Positions 17,956 to 26,824 are shown, counted from the first letter of the stretch. The stretch is DNA of 64,000 nucleotides from Paenibacillus faecalis (GCF_900289175.1 NZ_LT985747.1:3664121-3728120); one strand, 5' to 3'. The notes: generated by a model from the letters alone, not told the origin. Translations and numbers: made by a program.

Positions 17956-19077
17956 ATGATTATTAATGTTGAAGAGCTTATTTATATTTATATAGGTGTA
18001 TGTATCAGCATGCTCATTTTTAATGTTTGCATCATTTTTTATCGCAAAGCTCAATACAAAAAGTTTAAGATCCGTACCGAGGACATTTCCAACCTAATTA
18101 ATCAGCAGCTCGAGCATATTGCCAACCAAGAACCGATTGAGCCAAATATTCAAATCAGGTTAGGCCAAATGTTATCGATGCCAAATAAGCTGATGGCTTT
18201 TCATGAAGCCATTGAAGATGCCTTTAAGAAAGATGCCTCGGTAGTGCAGGAATATCTGTTTAACAGCAGACAAGTATTTAGTACGCTAGCGGTAAAATAT
18301 ATGCAGAAAGATGATATGAGAAAAGCCTATTTTGCCTATTTGATGTCGAGATACAAGGTTTGTCAAAATCTTGAACAAGATGTGATCATCAACACCATGC
18401 TGCAGCTTATCGTTACGAAATCAGCCTATTGCAGGGAGAATGCACTCAAGGCGCTTTACAGCTTTGGCAATGAAAAGAATGTGTTATCTGCGTTAATCTT
18501 GATCAATGAAAAACAGATCTTCCACCATGAAAAATTGTTAGCCGATGGTCTATTGTCTTTTGAAGGTGATAAATCACGACTCGGTGCCTTGCTGTGGAAG
18601 CACTTTAACGAATTTAACAGTGACATTCAAGTTGCGATCGTGAAATACATGCATGCTGTTTCGGATCAATATAAAGAGGAGTTCTATTCTCTGTTAATAA
18701 AGAAGGACACGAATAAGGAAGTTAAAGTTTCAATCATTCGCTATTTTGGGAAATATGAATATGAACCGATGCAGAGCTTTTTGTACAATGCTTTGACAGA
18801 AGATTCAAATGACTGGGAACTCATAGCGATCTCGGCATCCGTAATTCGAACATATAAGTCCAACGAATCTGTAGAGGCATTAAAGAAAGCAATGAATCAT
18901 TCCAATTGGTATATTCGGTATAATGCAGCGGAAAGTTTGAACGCTTTGCGTAAGAATTACAATGAGCTTGCATCTATATACAATGGTACTGACCGATTCG
19001 CTAGGGATATGTTGTTATACCAAGACGAGCGAAACCGTATCAAAGTAAAAGCGAAGCAGGAGGGCTTAAGCCCATGA
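17956..19077 (+). CDS. HEAT-repeat protein with N-terminal membrane anchor
   Basis: A 373-residue protein with a single N-terminal transmembrane helix (YIYIGVCISMLIFNVCIIFY), then an all-helical region. Toward the C-terminus the pattern of HEAT repeats is visible, for example IRYFGKYEYEPMQSFLYNAL and VEALKKAMNHSNWYIRYNAA, then ESLNALRKNY. HEAT solenoids bind protein partners. The stop codon overlaps the start of the glycosyltransferase gene (ATGA), implying coupled translation, so it is a good candidate scaffold for the synthase complex. No enzymatic motif is seen. Confidence 0.75.
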   Translation: MIINVEELIYIYIGVCISMLIFNVCIIFYRKAQYKKFKIRTEDISNLINQQLEHIANQEPIEPNIQIRLGQMLSMPNKLMAFHEAIEDAFKKDASVVQEYLFNSRQVFSTLAVKYMQKDDMRKAYFAYLMSRYKVCQNLEQDVIINTMLQLIVTKSAYCRENALKALYSFGNEKNVLSALILINEKQIFHHEKLLADGLLSFEGDKSRLGALLWKHFNEFNSDIQVAIVKYMHAVSDQYKEEFYSLLIKKDTNKEVKVSIIRYFGKYEYEPMQSFLYNALTEDSNDWELIAISASVIRTYKSNESVEALKKAMNHSNWYIRYNAAESLNALRKNYNELASIYNGTDRFARDMLLYQDERNRIKVKAKQEGLSP

Positions 19078-20480
19078 TGGATTCTATCAAGTTATTTTTT
19101 GATTATGTCAGCTTGTTCTTCATTCTATATCTGCTGATATATTCTACATTTTTATTCTTGTCCGTTGCGGTCGGCACCTCAGTGCTATACAAACAGCTGC
19201 AAATGCGCCAGATGAAGAATGAGCTCAAACATGACTACTATATTCCGATTTCGATCATTGTACCTGCCTATAATGAAGAGATTACCGTTGTAGATACCGT
19301 TATTTCTTTGCTCAATTCTAAATATAAGTTATTTGAGATTATTGTGGTGGATGATGGATCTCAAGATAACACATCACGAGTCTTGATTGATTATTTCGAT
19401 TTACATGAGATTCAGCGCCCAATCCGCAAATTGATTTCGTGCAAACCTGAGGAGGCTTGCTATCTTGGGTTTAGAGGCAATATTCCAATCACCCTGATTC
19501 GTAAGAAGAATGGCGGCAAAGCTGACAGCTTGAATATGGGAATTAACGCTTCCCAGTTCCCCTACTTTATCTGTATGGATGCAGACTCTATGCTGCAGGA
19601 TGATGCCCTTGAAAAAATCATTCAGCCTGTACTTGAGAACCGTGACGTTATTGCATGCGGCGGGCTTGTAAACATCGCAAACGGAGTTACACTTAAAAAT
19701 GGTAAAGTGACTAAATACAAGTTGCCCAATAATATTTTGATCATCATGCAGGCACTGGAATATAACCGCTCCTTCTTGGCGTCCCGAATTCTTTTGGATC
19801 AATTTAATGGAAATTTGATTATTTCTGGAGCGTTTGGCCTTTTTAGAAAAGACATGGTGGTTAACGTTGGAGGTTATGATCACTCCACTCTAGGCGAGGA
19901 TATGGAACTTGTCGTTAAACTGCATTTATTCTGCCGTTCACATAATATCCCCTACTCTATTAAATATGAACCAGATGCTATTTGCTGGAGTCAAGCACCA
20001 GAAACGATGTCCGACCTTATTAAGCAGAGAAGACGATGGCATCTCGGGCTATTCCAAAGCCTTGTGAAGCATAGGAAACTGTTTGCAAAACCAAAATACG
20101 GAGTTGTCAGTATAACATCTTATACCTACTATCTGTTCTATGAATTATTTTCACCTTTTATTGAGTTATTTGGGTTGTTAACGATAATGCTTGCCTTTTC
20201 GTTTAATCTGATTAATGTTCCTTTTATGATTCTGTTTTATTTGATATATGCAGGCTTTGGCGCAATTCTTTCCCTGACCGCATTTTTCGCTCGCATCCAT
20301 ACACAGAATTTAAAGCTTGAGCTAGGTGATGTCATAAAGGTCATCAGCTTATGTTTGCTAGAGAATGCAGGACTAAGACTAGTTATTGCATTTGTTAGAA
20401 TGACTGCTTTTATCAAATATAAGAAAAAGAAGAAGCATTGGGGAAAAATCACACGCCAGAAGTTGAATACCGATCTATAG
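19074..20480 (+). CDS. Processive family-2 glycosyltransferase (PgaC/BcsA-like)
   Basis: A 468-residue inner-membrane synthase. An N-terminal transmembrane pair (residues 10-35) is followed by the GT-A domain with all processive-synthase motifs: VVDDGS (residues 92-96), DAD (169-171), GED (274-276) and QRRRW (318-322), then C-terminal transmembrane helices (about 340-400). Such enzymes polymerise and extrude polysaccharides such as PNAG, cellulose or hyaluronan from UDP-sugars. The sugar cannot be read from sequence. It lacks a PilZ domain, so any c-di-GMP input must come from a partner, most likely the adjacent GGDEF-EAL protein. Start overlaps the HEAT gene by four bases. Confidence 0.88.
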   Translation: MMDSIKLFFDYVSLFFILYLLIYSTFLFLSVAVGTSVLYKQLQMRQMKNELKHDYYIPISIIVPAYNEEITVVDTVISLLNSKYKLFEIIVVDDGSQDNTSRVLIDYFDLHEIQRPIRKLISCKPEEACYLGFRGNIPITLIRKKNGGKADSLNMGINASQFPYFICMDADSMLQDDALEKIIQPVLENRDVIACGGLVNIANGVTLKNGKVTKYKLPNNILIIMQALEYNRSFLASRILLDQFNGNLIISGAFGLFRKDMVVNVGGYDHSTLGEDMELVVKLHLFCRSHNIPYSIKYEPDAICWSQAPETMSDLIKQRRRWHLGLFQSLVKHRKLFAKPKYGVVSITSYTYYLFYELFSPFIELFGLLTIMLAFSFNLINVPFMILFYLIYAGFGAILSLTAFFARIHTQNLKLELGDVIKVISLCLLENAGLRLVIAFVRMTAFIKYKKKKKHWGKITRQKLNTDL

Positions 20481-20509
20481 AATTTGGATTTAAGTGAATC
20501 GAGGAACTG

Positions 20510-22432
20510 ATGATGACAAAAAGGTTATGGAAATTTTCATGGATATTATTAGCATTCTTGCTCATATTCACTGGTAGTCCAGCAGCCGTAGACGCTCACA
20601 CAAACAGCGCTCTTGTACAAGGGACTCAAACAACTTCGAAATCGGAAGCTGTAGTTTATGTGGCAGGTAATCCGGATCACTACCCAATGGAGTACTTTGA
20701 TGAAAAAGATCAGACATTCAAAGGCATTGTGCCTGATCTACTCCAAATCATATCGAAAAAAACGGGGATTGAGTTCATCTATATGGATGAAAATGTTGAA
20801 CGTGATAATCTGATCAAGAATCTTCAAGTAGATATGATATCTGCCTATCCGTTTAATCAGGAACAAATCGAAGCCTATAACTTAACACTCAGTGAGAAAT
20901 ATTTCTCCATCCCCACAGAGCAAGGTACTGAAGAACTTTATTTTGCTTTCACATCAATAGCGGATCCAGTCATGATATCCCGTATAACTGATGCCTTACA
21001 ATCCATTACAAGCGAACAAAAAGAACAGCTCCTGTGGTCAAAAATACCTAAGGAGCCCGAGATTACACATAAAAGAACGGATATCATCATCATAGCCCTA
21101 TTGTTCGTTTCTACCGCTCTTTTAATCGTTATGATATCCTTCGTTCGCAAGTATAAGAAGGGTCTGATGAAGCAGATTCATACTGACCAAATGACTGGCT
21201 ACGGGAATCACGTTCAACTGTTTGAAGATTATGCTGCACTCATCACGGATCATAATCGCTACAGCTATTGTGTTGTCAATTTAAAAATAGAAAATATCTC
21301 TTATATCAGTGAAGTACATGGATATGTAGAACGAGACAATACCCTCACGCATATCTCACATATTATTCAGTCACAACTTAGTGAATACGAGATGTTTGCC
21401 AGAATATCGGAAGGTAGTTTTATTCTGGTGATACAGTACCTCTCCCAGCAGCAACTAACGCAGAGACTGGATCAACTCTACTTGGACATTGAGAACACGA
21501 TCAAGCAAGAATCTAAGGATTATGTGGCATCGCTTAAGTCGGGTATTTATTTTTTGGCGATTCATGATAAAGACCTGAACCTGGCTATCAATCATGCGGT
21601 GCAAGCTCGAAAATATGCACAGAACAATAACCTTAGTTATGCCATTTATGATGAGGCGATTTTCAAATCGATCAATTTGGTTAAAGAACTGGATCAAGAA
21701 GTTATTACAGGCCTTGAAAACAATGAGTTTATTCCTTATTTTCAACCAAAGCTCAATGTGGAAAGTTTGGAGATTGTAGGATTTGAAGCCTTATCACGCT
21801 GGCAAAATAAGAAGAGAGGACTTTTGTTCCCAGGTGATTTTATTCCCGTTCTTGAGAAGAATGGATTGCTCGGTGAGGTAGATATCGCTTTGTTCCGAAA
21901 TGTGTGTCAACTGATGGGACAAAGAGTTAATGACAAAAAGGAGCTGCTTCACATATCCTGTAATTTCTCACGGTATAGTTTCTACCGTCCTGATTTCTGT
22001 ACAACCTTGAAAGAGATTGCGCAAGAACAACAGGTCCCAACAAGTTATTTGGAAATTGAAATATCCGATCATATTTCAGCAGAGAATATACCTGAGATTA
22101 TCAGCAAGGTTAATGAATTAAAATCCTATGGTTTCACAGTGGCCCTCGATAATTTTGGAGGCGGTTATTCTTCCATTATGGATCTGAAAAACTGTTCCAT
22201 AGATACCTTAAAGCTGGATAAGGAAATGATCAAAGATATACAAAATCCGAAAATACATTCCATTATGGGAAGTATAGTAGAAATGTGCCATGATATTGGC
22301 GTAGAAGTTGCTTGTCAAGGAGTAGAGACTGAAGAACAATTGCAATTACTTAAACACGTGGATTGTGATTATGCACAAGGGTACCTCTTCTATCAGCCAA
22401 TGCCGTATTCTGAGTTAGATAAGCTTATATGA
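20510..22432 (+). CDS. Membrane GGDEF-EAL protein with degenerate sites and an extracellular binding domain; probable c-di-GMP receptor
   Basis: 640 residues. Order: signal/anchor (8-28), an extracellular type-2 periplasmic-binding-like domain (about 47-180), a transmembrane helix (190-212), a GGDEF-fold domain (about 222-380) and an EAL domain (388-640). The cyclase signature is SEGSF at 300-304 instead of GGDEF, so cyclase activity is unlikely. The EAL domain keeps EALSRW (426) and YYSS-region geometry but has DNFGGGYSS (547-555) for DDFGTGYS and CQGVET (602-607) for AEGVET, losing two acidic metal or catalytic residues. This points to a ligand-binding, non-hydrolysing receptor, in the manner of LapD. 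It overlaps the next gene by four bases and follows the synthase, whose activity it may gate. Confidence 0.82.
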   Translation: MMTKRLWKFSWILLAFLLIFTGSPAAVDAHTNSALVQGTQTTSKSEAVVYVAGNPDHYPMEYFDEKDQTFKGIVPDLLQIISKKTGIEFIYMDENVERDNLIKNLQVDMISAYPFNQEQIEAYNLTLSEKYFSIPTEQGTEELYFAFTSIADPVMISRITDALQSITSEQKEQLLWSKIPKEPEITHKRTDIIIIALLFVSTALLIVMISFVRKYKKGLMKQIHTDQMTGYGNHVQLFEDYAALITDHNRYSYCVVNLKIENISYISEVHGYVERDNTLTHISHIIQSQLSEYEMFARISEGSFILVIQYLSQQQLTQRLDQLYLDIENTIKQESKDYVASLKSGIYFLAIHDKDLNLAINHAVQARKYAQNNNLSYAIYDEAIFKSINLVKELDQEVITGLENNEFIPYFQPKLNVESLEIVGFEALSRWQNKKRGLLFPGDFIPVLEKNGLLGEVDIALFRNVCQLMGQRVNDKKELLHISCNFSRYSFYRPDFCTTLKEIAQEQQVPTSYLEIEISDHISAENIPEIISKVNELKSYGFTVALDNFGGGYSSIMDLKNCSIDTLKLDKEMIKDIQNPKIHSIMGSIVEMCHDIGVEVACQGVETEEQLQLLKHVDCDYAQGYLFYQPMPYSELDKLI

Positions 22433-23334
22433 GGAATATAAATATGAAAAATCTAAATAATTATTTGGGAATTCCCCTCATTTTAATTATAGGAATTACC
22501 CTCATTGTTTACAGCGCTCCACAAAAGACAACGGATGCACAAAGCAAGTATAGTATTTATTCTTGGAATGATGAAGTTGTTTCAGCTGAAGAGCGTGCTG
22601 TATTATTGTCAATTCTAGATCAGATGAATATTGGAGCGATCTACCAATCATTCTCCGAAGAATTACTGGCATCACAAGAAGTAGAATCTTTTCTTTCTCA
22701 AATGGTTGAACATAATATTGATGTATTTTACCTAACTGGAGAAGCCCAATGGGGTTTGGAAGCAGACGGAGCATCTCTGAAAGAAGAAATCATGAAAGTA
22801 GATCTGTTCAATCAAAAGGTAGACAAACAGACTAGAATGAAAGGTATTGTTTTTGATGTAGAGCCTTATCTTTTGGATGAATGGGATGAAGCTGATAAGA
22901 AGGGCAAAGTAAAAATAATAGAAACATTTATTGATGGTTTGGAAGCAGCATATCAGGTGGCACAGGATAAGGAATTGATTATGATTGTTACTATTCCTCA
23001 TTTCTATGACAGATATTCTCTCTATGAACTGGATCGCTTGATTTCTTTGGCAGGTGATGGGATTGCAGTAATGAATTATGATCGTACTGACGAATATACT
23101 CAAATCAAGAACGAAGTTAATTTTGCCCAAAAGTATGGAAAACAGGTCATCAATATCGCCGAGCTGCAAAAGCCAGGAGTTCATAAACTTGAAGATATCA
23201 ACACCTATTATAATGTCGGCCTTGATGAGCTTCAAAAGTCTTGGGCTAGTCTGGACGAACGTTTCCAATATCCCAAATTAAGCTTTTCTTATCATTATTA
23301 CGAGTCTTTGAAGGAGCTTATCTATTCACAATGA
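22429..23334 (+). CDS. Exported TIM-barrel-like protein; 3' end altered by an IS remnant
   Basis: 301 residues with an N-terminal hydrophobic segment (IPLILIIGITLIVYS) and an alternating alpha/beta body: LSILDQMNIGAIYQSF, IDVFYLTGEAQWGLEAD, MKGIVFDVEPYLLDEW, LIMIVTIPHFYDRYSL and GDGIAVMNYDRTDE. The acidic strand end DVEPYLLDEW and the MNY block recall glycoside-hydrolase-like barrels that process exopolysaccharides, but I cannot assign a family. Its last residues LIYSQ come from adjacent IS sequence: a second copy of its 3' end at 26627-26824 ends LISPHL instead, probably the original C-terminus. It is the last gene of the operon, starting inside the GGDEF-EAL stop. Confidence 0.65.
   Translation: MRNINMKNLNNYLGIPLILIIGITLIVYSAPQKTTDAQSKYSIYSWNDEVVSAEERAVLLSILDQMNIGAIYQSFSEELLASQEVESFLSQMVEHNIDVFYLTGEAQWGLEADGASLKEEIMKVDLFNQKVDKQTRMKGIVFDVEPYLLDEWDEADKKGKVKIIETFIDGLEAAYQVAQDKELIMIVTIPHFYDRYSLYELDRLISLAGDGIAVMNYDRTDEYTQIKNEVNFAQKYGKQVINIAELQKPGVHKLEDINTYYNVGLDELQKSWASLDERFQYPKLSFSYHYYESLKELIYSQ
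23126..23323 (+). repeat. 198-bp direct repeat, copy 1
   Basis: This 3' part of the TIM-barrel gene is repeated in the same orientation at 26627-26824 with only about eight base differences and no indels. Copy 1 ends precisely where IS3-type sequence begins. Confidence 0.9.
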
Positions 23335-23570
23335 AGCAAAGTATTTGCGCATCCAACGCTTCATCCGATCTTTATCTTGTATACCCAAGTGATCGTTAAT
23401 CTGCCGATATGTCCATTTTTCTTCCACGTGTAGACGGATAGCCTCCATCTTTAGTTCCTCTGAATAAGTCTAAAACTTTTGATCTTTCATCGCCATTACA
23501 AATACATCCCTTAGAGTTCGTCGGTTAAACCAAGGGGTTTTTCCAATGTCTACTCTAAGGGATGCACTTC
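23335..23570 (-). mobile_element. IS3-family element remnant (terminus plus start of orfA)
   Basis: Read leftward, a start at 23496 gives MAMKDQKF, a stop, then TYSEELKMEAIRLHVEEKW and TYRQINDHLGIQDKDRMKRW, the helix-turn-helix of an IS3 OrfA, cut off after RKYFAS where it meets the operon. To the right lies a terminus-like segment containing a 13-base inverted repeat CATCCCTTAGAGT (23505) / ACTCTAAGGGATG (23551). OrfB and the other end are absent. Confidence 0.65.
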
Positions 23571-23594
23571 AGGGTGCTTTAATGTTAACTTTAT

Positions 23595-23750
23595 TTAGAT
23601 AAAACCCAATAAATATGTAACGTGATAATACATATACCCGAATACTAAAGATGCTACAATCATGTATATATTTTGATATTTTGATTTTTTAAAACTATTT
23701 ATAAAGCACCACATAAATACAACACCAATTAAGAAGTAAACAGTATTCAA
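23595..23750 (-). CDS. 51-residue membrane protein
   Basis: A short leftward frame starts at TTG with an excellent ribosome binding site (GGAGGAG, eight bases upstream) and ends at TAA. It encodes two hydrophobic segments, FLIGVVFMWCFINSF and YMIVASLVFGYMYYHVTYLL, separated by a basic KKSKYQ loop, so it would be a two-helix membrane hairpin. I recognise no family. It lies between IS3 and IS4 remnants. The combination of a strong binding site and clean two-helix pattern argues for a real small gene, but it could be a fragment of a larger one. Confidence 0.45.
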   Translation of the reverse strand: MNTVYFLIGVVFMWCFINSFKKSKYQNIYMIVASLVFGYMYYHVTYLLGFI

Positions 23751-23775
23751 TGGATGATCTCCTCCATAATTATAG

Positions 23776-24570
23776 TTATAGATTACTGGACAAGCTCAAA
23801 TCTCCAAACAAACCCTTGATATAGCTGGGTAAACTAGAGATCCAATCCTGTAGTTGACAAAAAATAGCTGTTTTATTCTTCTTGGATTTGGCCTTTGACA
23901 TTTGGAGAAATAAGTTCATAAGTTGCTGGAGCGCAGTCTGGAAATTCAGATCACGAACTTCATCAGCAAATAGAAAGAATAGACCTCGCAGACCACAGGC
24001 AGTTTGTACAACGACGGAGCCCTTGATCTCTTTAGTATTTGATTGAGGTAGGCTGTGAAAGACCTCGCTTAATGTCATTCGCTTTCCTTGAACCAGGTAG
24101 CGCTGCTTCACCTCCTTCACCATGCCAATCACAGGAAGACCTTTTTCGCTAAGCTGACGGAGAGGTGGAGCTTGCGTGAACCAGCTATCCATAAGCACAT
24201 AGTCGGCGGTGAATCCTGCATTCAACGCCCAATCCAGCAAGGCTCTGGCTTCCGGGAAAAGGCCGCCATTCGACGTTTGTATCCATGGCTGCGTTGGAAA
24301 AATTCGAAGCCATTTCGCATATCCGATTGGCCAGTTTGGCTGAAGACAGCATGACAAAGTCAAGCGGAGCGAAGCTAAAACCATCCGACCAACCCAGGGT
24401 TAACATCGTGTAGCCTTTTTACTCCGGTTTCGACTGAGTACAGAATCGTCAACGATAAACACACGCACGCGATTGGAAGAAATAAGCGATCCGAAATGGC
24501 GTATTCTGAATTCTTCTTATACCTTCAAGGGCTTAAGGCGATTTTCCAGCTGCGAAAGTTGAGTTATTAA
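23776..24570 (-). mobile_element. IS4-family transposase remnant, multiply frameshifted
   Basis: Across several frames the leftward strand reads SQLENRLKPLKV, then RIRHFGSLISSNRVRVFIVD and DSVLSRNRSKKA, LTLGWSDGFSFAPLDFVMLS, ARALLDWALNAGFTADYVLM and DSWFTQAPPLRQL, and so on to the stop at 23776. The first catalytic Asp (VDDS), the second (MDSWF) and LTLGWSDGFSF are typical of IS4-type transposases. At least two frameshifts, a stop and an internal deletion make it inactive. I could not define terminal inverted repeats. Confidence 0.75.
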
Positions 24571-24576
24571 TAAATA

Positions 24577-25062
24577 TTATCTGCTTTCAAGATACTTATT
24601 AGTTTCTTTTGTCAATTCATTAATTAGAATTTGAGATTTATAACCTTTGTTGAAGTTATCTTTCTGGATCGCCTCTAAAACGGTTTTCACTTGATCAGCT
24701 AAAAAAATTCTGTCTTCTCTAGTGCCATAGTTATTTCCAGCAAACATATTAAGATTATTGTGAAGATATTGAATTAAACTTTTAGAGTATGAGATAAATT
24801 TGTAGTTATTATTTTGATCAAGGCTAATAACACGATCCATTCCAAAAACATAGCTTATTTCAGCATACATTTGGTATATGGGATCGGTACCTTTACGTAG
24901 ACGTCCTTCAATTGAATTTAATAAGTCAGTCCGTTGCTCAACCAGGTTTGCAATTTGTTCTTCAGTATAATTCATTTTATTTTTTTCTAATCCAAATAAA
25001 ACAATAAACAAAACTAGTAAAAAGATACAGATAGATAAAAGAAATACACGTATTTTTTTCAT
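24577..25062 (-). CDS. Hypothetical membrane-anchored protein
   Basis: 161 residues: an N-terminal signal anchor (KIRVFLLSICIFLLVLFIVLFG) followed by a helical, charged extracellular domain containing YTEEQIANLVEQRTDLLNSI and GTREDRIFLADQVKTVLEAI. No family recognised. It lies 25 bases after the end of the 25088-25666 gene and reads the same way, so the two probably form a two-gene unit of exported proteins. Confidence 0.6.
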   Translation of the reverse strand: MKKIRVFLLSICIFLLVLFIVLFGLEKNKMNYTEEQIANLVEQRTDLLNSIEGRLRKGTDPIYQMYAEISYVFGMDRVISLDQNNNYKFISYSKSLIQYLHNNLNMFAGNNYGTREDRIFLADQVKTVLEAIQKDNFNKGYKSQILINELTKETNKYLESR

Positions 25063-25087
25063 TATTAACCCTCACAAACAAAGTTTA

Positions 25088-25666
25088 TTATGGTTTCGTT
25101 ACAATTGGGTTTGAAGAAGTAGAATAAGCAATAATCGGGCCTTTAACTTCTTTGTCAAGAGTGTTATACGCAGTGAATTTAACGGTTATAGTTGCATCAG
25201 CGCTCTTCATCGCTCCGTGCTTAGGATCATATTCTAGATCCCAGTATGCATCAAAATGTTGCCCACCTCGATCCATATAGACATTTTTAACTTTTCTTGC
25301 GTTAGCTACTCCAGCACCCATAACATTTCTAAAATCCCAAACAGTTGTTTTTAGAGGTTGTGCCATCAATAGGTTCGGTTTATTTTTAGTCTCTTCTTGT
25401 GTTACTTCATCCGCTTTGAATGCTTTTCCTACACAAAGGAGTAAATCATTACTTGGTTCTTCTAAAGAAGAGCTGTATATTTGCTCTAGATTTTGTGCTG
25501 TTGTAAGTTTAGATGCTGAATCTTCCACAATGATAAACTGATCGGAATTTGTAGGAGTCATATATAACACAAAAGATTCGTTTGGCAGCCATGCACCATA
25601 TGTACCCACTAGTAAGGTGGATATAAGAATAGGTACAAGGATTTTTTTGATAATTGTTTTTCTCAT
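25088..25666 (-). CDS. Hypothetical exported protein
   Basis: 192 residues from MRKTIIKKILVPILIST, a typical secretion signal (KKILVPILISTLLVGTYGAW). The mature part is beta-rich by appearance, with WDFRNVMGAGVANARKVKNV and FDAYWDLEYDPKHGAMKSAD, then ATITVKFTAYNTLDKEVKG. No family recognised. The start is uncertain: AAGGAGA directly abuts the ATG, which is too close for an ideal binding site, and a longer in-frame version reaches 25744. Co-transcribed with the gene at 24577. Confidence 0.55.
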   Translation of the reverse strand: MRKTIIKKILVPILISTLLVGTYGAWLPNESFVLYMTPTNSDQFIIVEDSASKLTTAQNLEQIYSSSLEEPSNDLLLCVGKAFKADEVTQEETKNKPNLLMAQPLKTTVWDFRNVMGAGVANARKVKNVYMDRGGQHFDAYWDLEYDPKHGAMKSADATITVKFTAYNTLDKEVKGPIIAYSTSSNPIVTKP

Positions 25667-25752
25667 TCTCCTTAAAAATAGCCTAATAAAAAAAATACAA
25701 TAAATAGCTTTAATTATACAAATGTATTTCCTGGAAAACCTCACCTAACAAG

Positions 25753-25908
25753 GGAATTCAGGGCAATGACAATTGTAAGACTTTCTTAGAAAAGTGCTTC
25801 ATCGTTTACGTGAATGAGATTGTAGTCAAGGCGGATGGTACGGCGAACATTCAATATAAGTTCGCCTCCAGCCCGTCTCCTAAGTTTGAACCACTTCAAG
25901 CGGTATAG
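25753..25908 (+). pseudogene. Possible C-terminal remnant of a serine recombinase
   Basis: A short forward frame reads FLEKCFIVYVNEIVVKADGT, then ANIQYKFASSPSPKF, ending at a TAG (25906-25908). The (V/I)DEIVV-x-x-DGT-x-x-(I/F) pattern is common at the end of large serine recombinases. There is no start codon or catalytic domain. The call is weak. The rest of 25745-26220 carries no gene I can support. Confidence 0.3.
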
Positions 25909-26151
25909 CCATCAAGCTGTCTGTATGCGTCGTTAAAAGACTTTCGTTGCTATGACCTACAGTGCTAGCCATGGAGAAAGGCGCGGTCATAAATAGTTTA
26001 TGGGCTTCTGACGCGTCGCAATTTTTTTCAAAAATGTTTTGGGTGTAAATAACAATGAACAACAATATCACACCTATTCGATGACAGGGAACTTGAAATA
26101 ATAGCGCTATACGTATAGAGCTTAATAGAATTATATGGTACAGTTATGTAA

Positions 26152-26168
26152 ATGAAACTAAGTTTCAT
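26152..26168. promoter_or_regulatory. 17-bp palindrome upstream of the methyltransferase pseudogene
   Basis: ATGAAACTAAGTTTCAT is a perfect dyad around a central A, followed closely by a further ACGAAACTT half site. It resembles an operator of a TetR- or MarR-type repressor; no such regulator remains beside it. Confidence 0.4.
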
Positions 26169-26220
26169 ACAACGAAACTTTTTTTTAAAAAACTGTTTTT
26201 AGTGGGAGGGGACTTTACAA

Positions 26221-26625
26221 GTGCCAATTAACTTTCACGATGAACAAAACAGGCAGACGTATGCAACAAGAAACGCTGATGAATCTTGGATATCTTTAAT
26301 AAAAGATACAGTAGATGTATCGAATAAGCGGATTTGGTTGTGGAGGTGGCATTTATACGAAGGCTCTTATTAAGATGGGGGCATCTCATGTAGTTGGTGT
26401 AGATTCCTCGGATGAGATGTTAAAAGGGGCGGCTAATAACTGTAAGAACATTCAAAACGCTACATTTCTAAAGGGAGACGCTTACCAATCAAGCCTACCT
26501 GCAAACGATATTGACATTGTATTAGAAAGAGCATTAATCCACCATCTGAACGACTTAGATGCTTGTTTCAAGGAAGCATATCGCATCATTAAAGATGGCG
26601 GAGTTCTCACTCGTTCAGGATAAAA
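26221..26625 (+). pseudogene. Class I SAM-dependent methyltransferase, frameshifted and 3'-truncated
   Basis: A GTG after GGGAGGGGAC starts VPINFHDEQNRQTYATRNAD and ESWISLIKDTVDVSNKRI. The protein then continues in another frame (from about 26332) with FGCGGGIYTKALIKMGASHV, VGVDSSDEMLKGA and ALIHHLNDLDACFKEAYRII. GCGGG is the SAM-binding loop and GVDSS the acidic loop. The reading frame stops within the sequence that joins the 198-bp repeat, so the last third is missing. Both defects imply inactivity. The dyad at 26152 was probably its operator. Confidence 0.75.
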
Positions 26626-26626
26626 C

Positions 26627-26824
26627 CCCAAAAGTATGGAAAACAGGTCATCAATATCACCGAGCTGCAAAAGCCAGGAGTTCATAAACTTGAGGATATT
26701 AACACCTATTATAATGTCGGTCTTGATGAGCTTCAAAAGTCTTGGGCTAGTCTGGACGAACGCTTCCAATATTCCAAATTCAGCTTTTCTTATCATTATT
26801 ATGAGTCTTTGAAGGAGCTTATCT
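26627..26824 (+). repeat. 198-bp direct repeat, copy 2
   Basis: Second copy of the 3' end of the TIM-barrel gene, in the same orientation as copy 1 at 23126-23323. Beyond the repeat this copy continues to encode LISPHL and a stop, most likely the original gene end. Confidence 0.9.
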
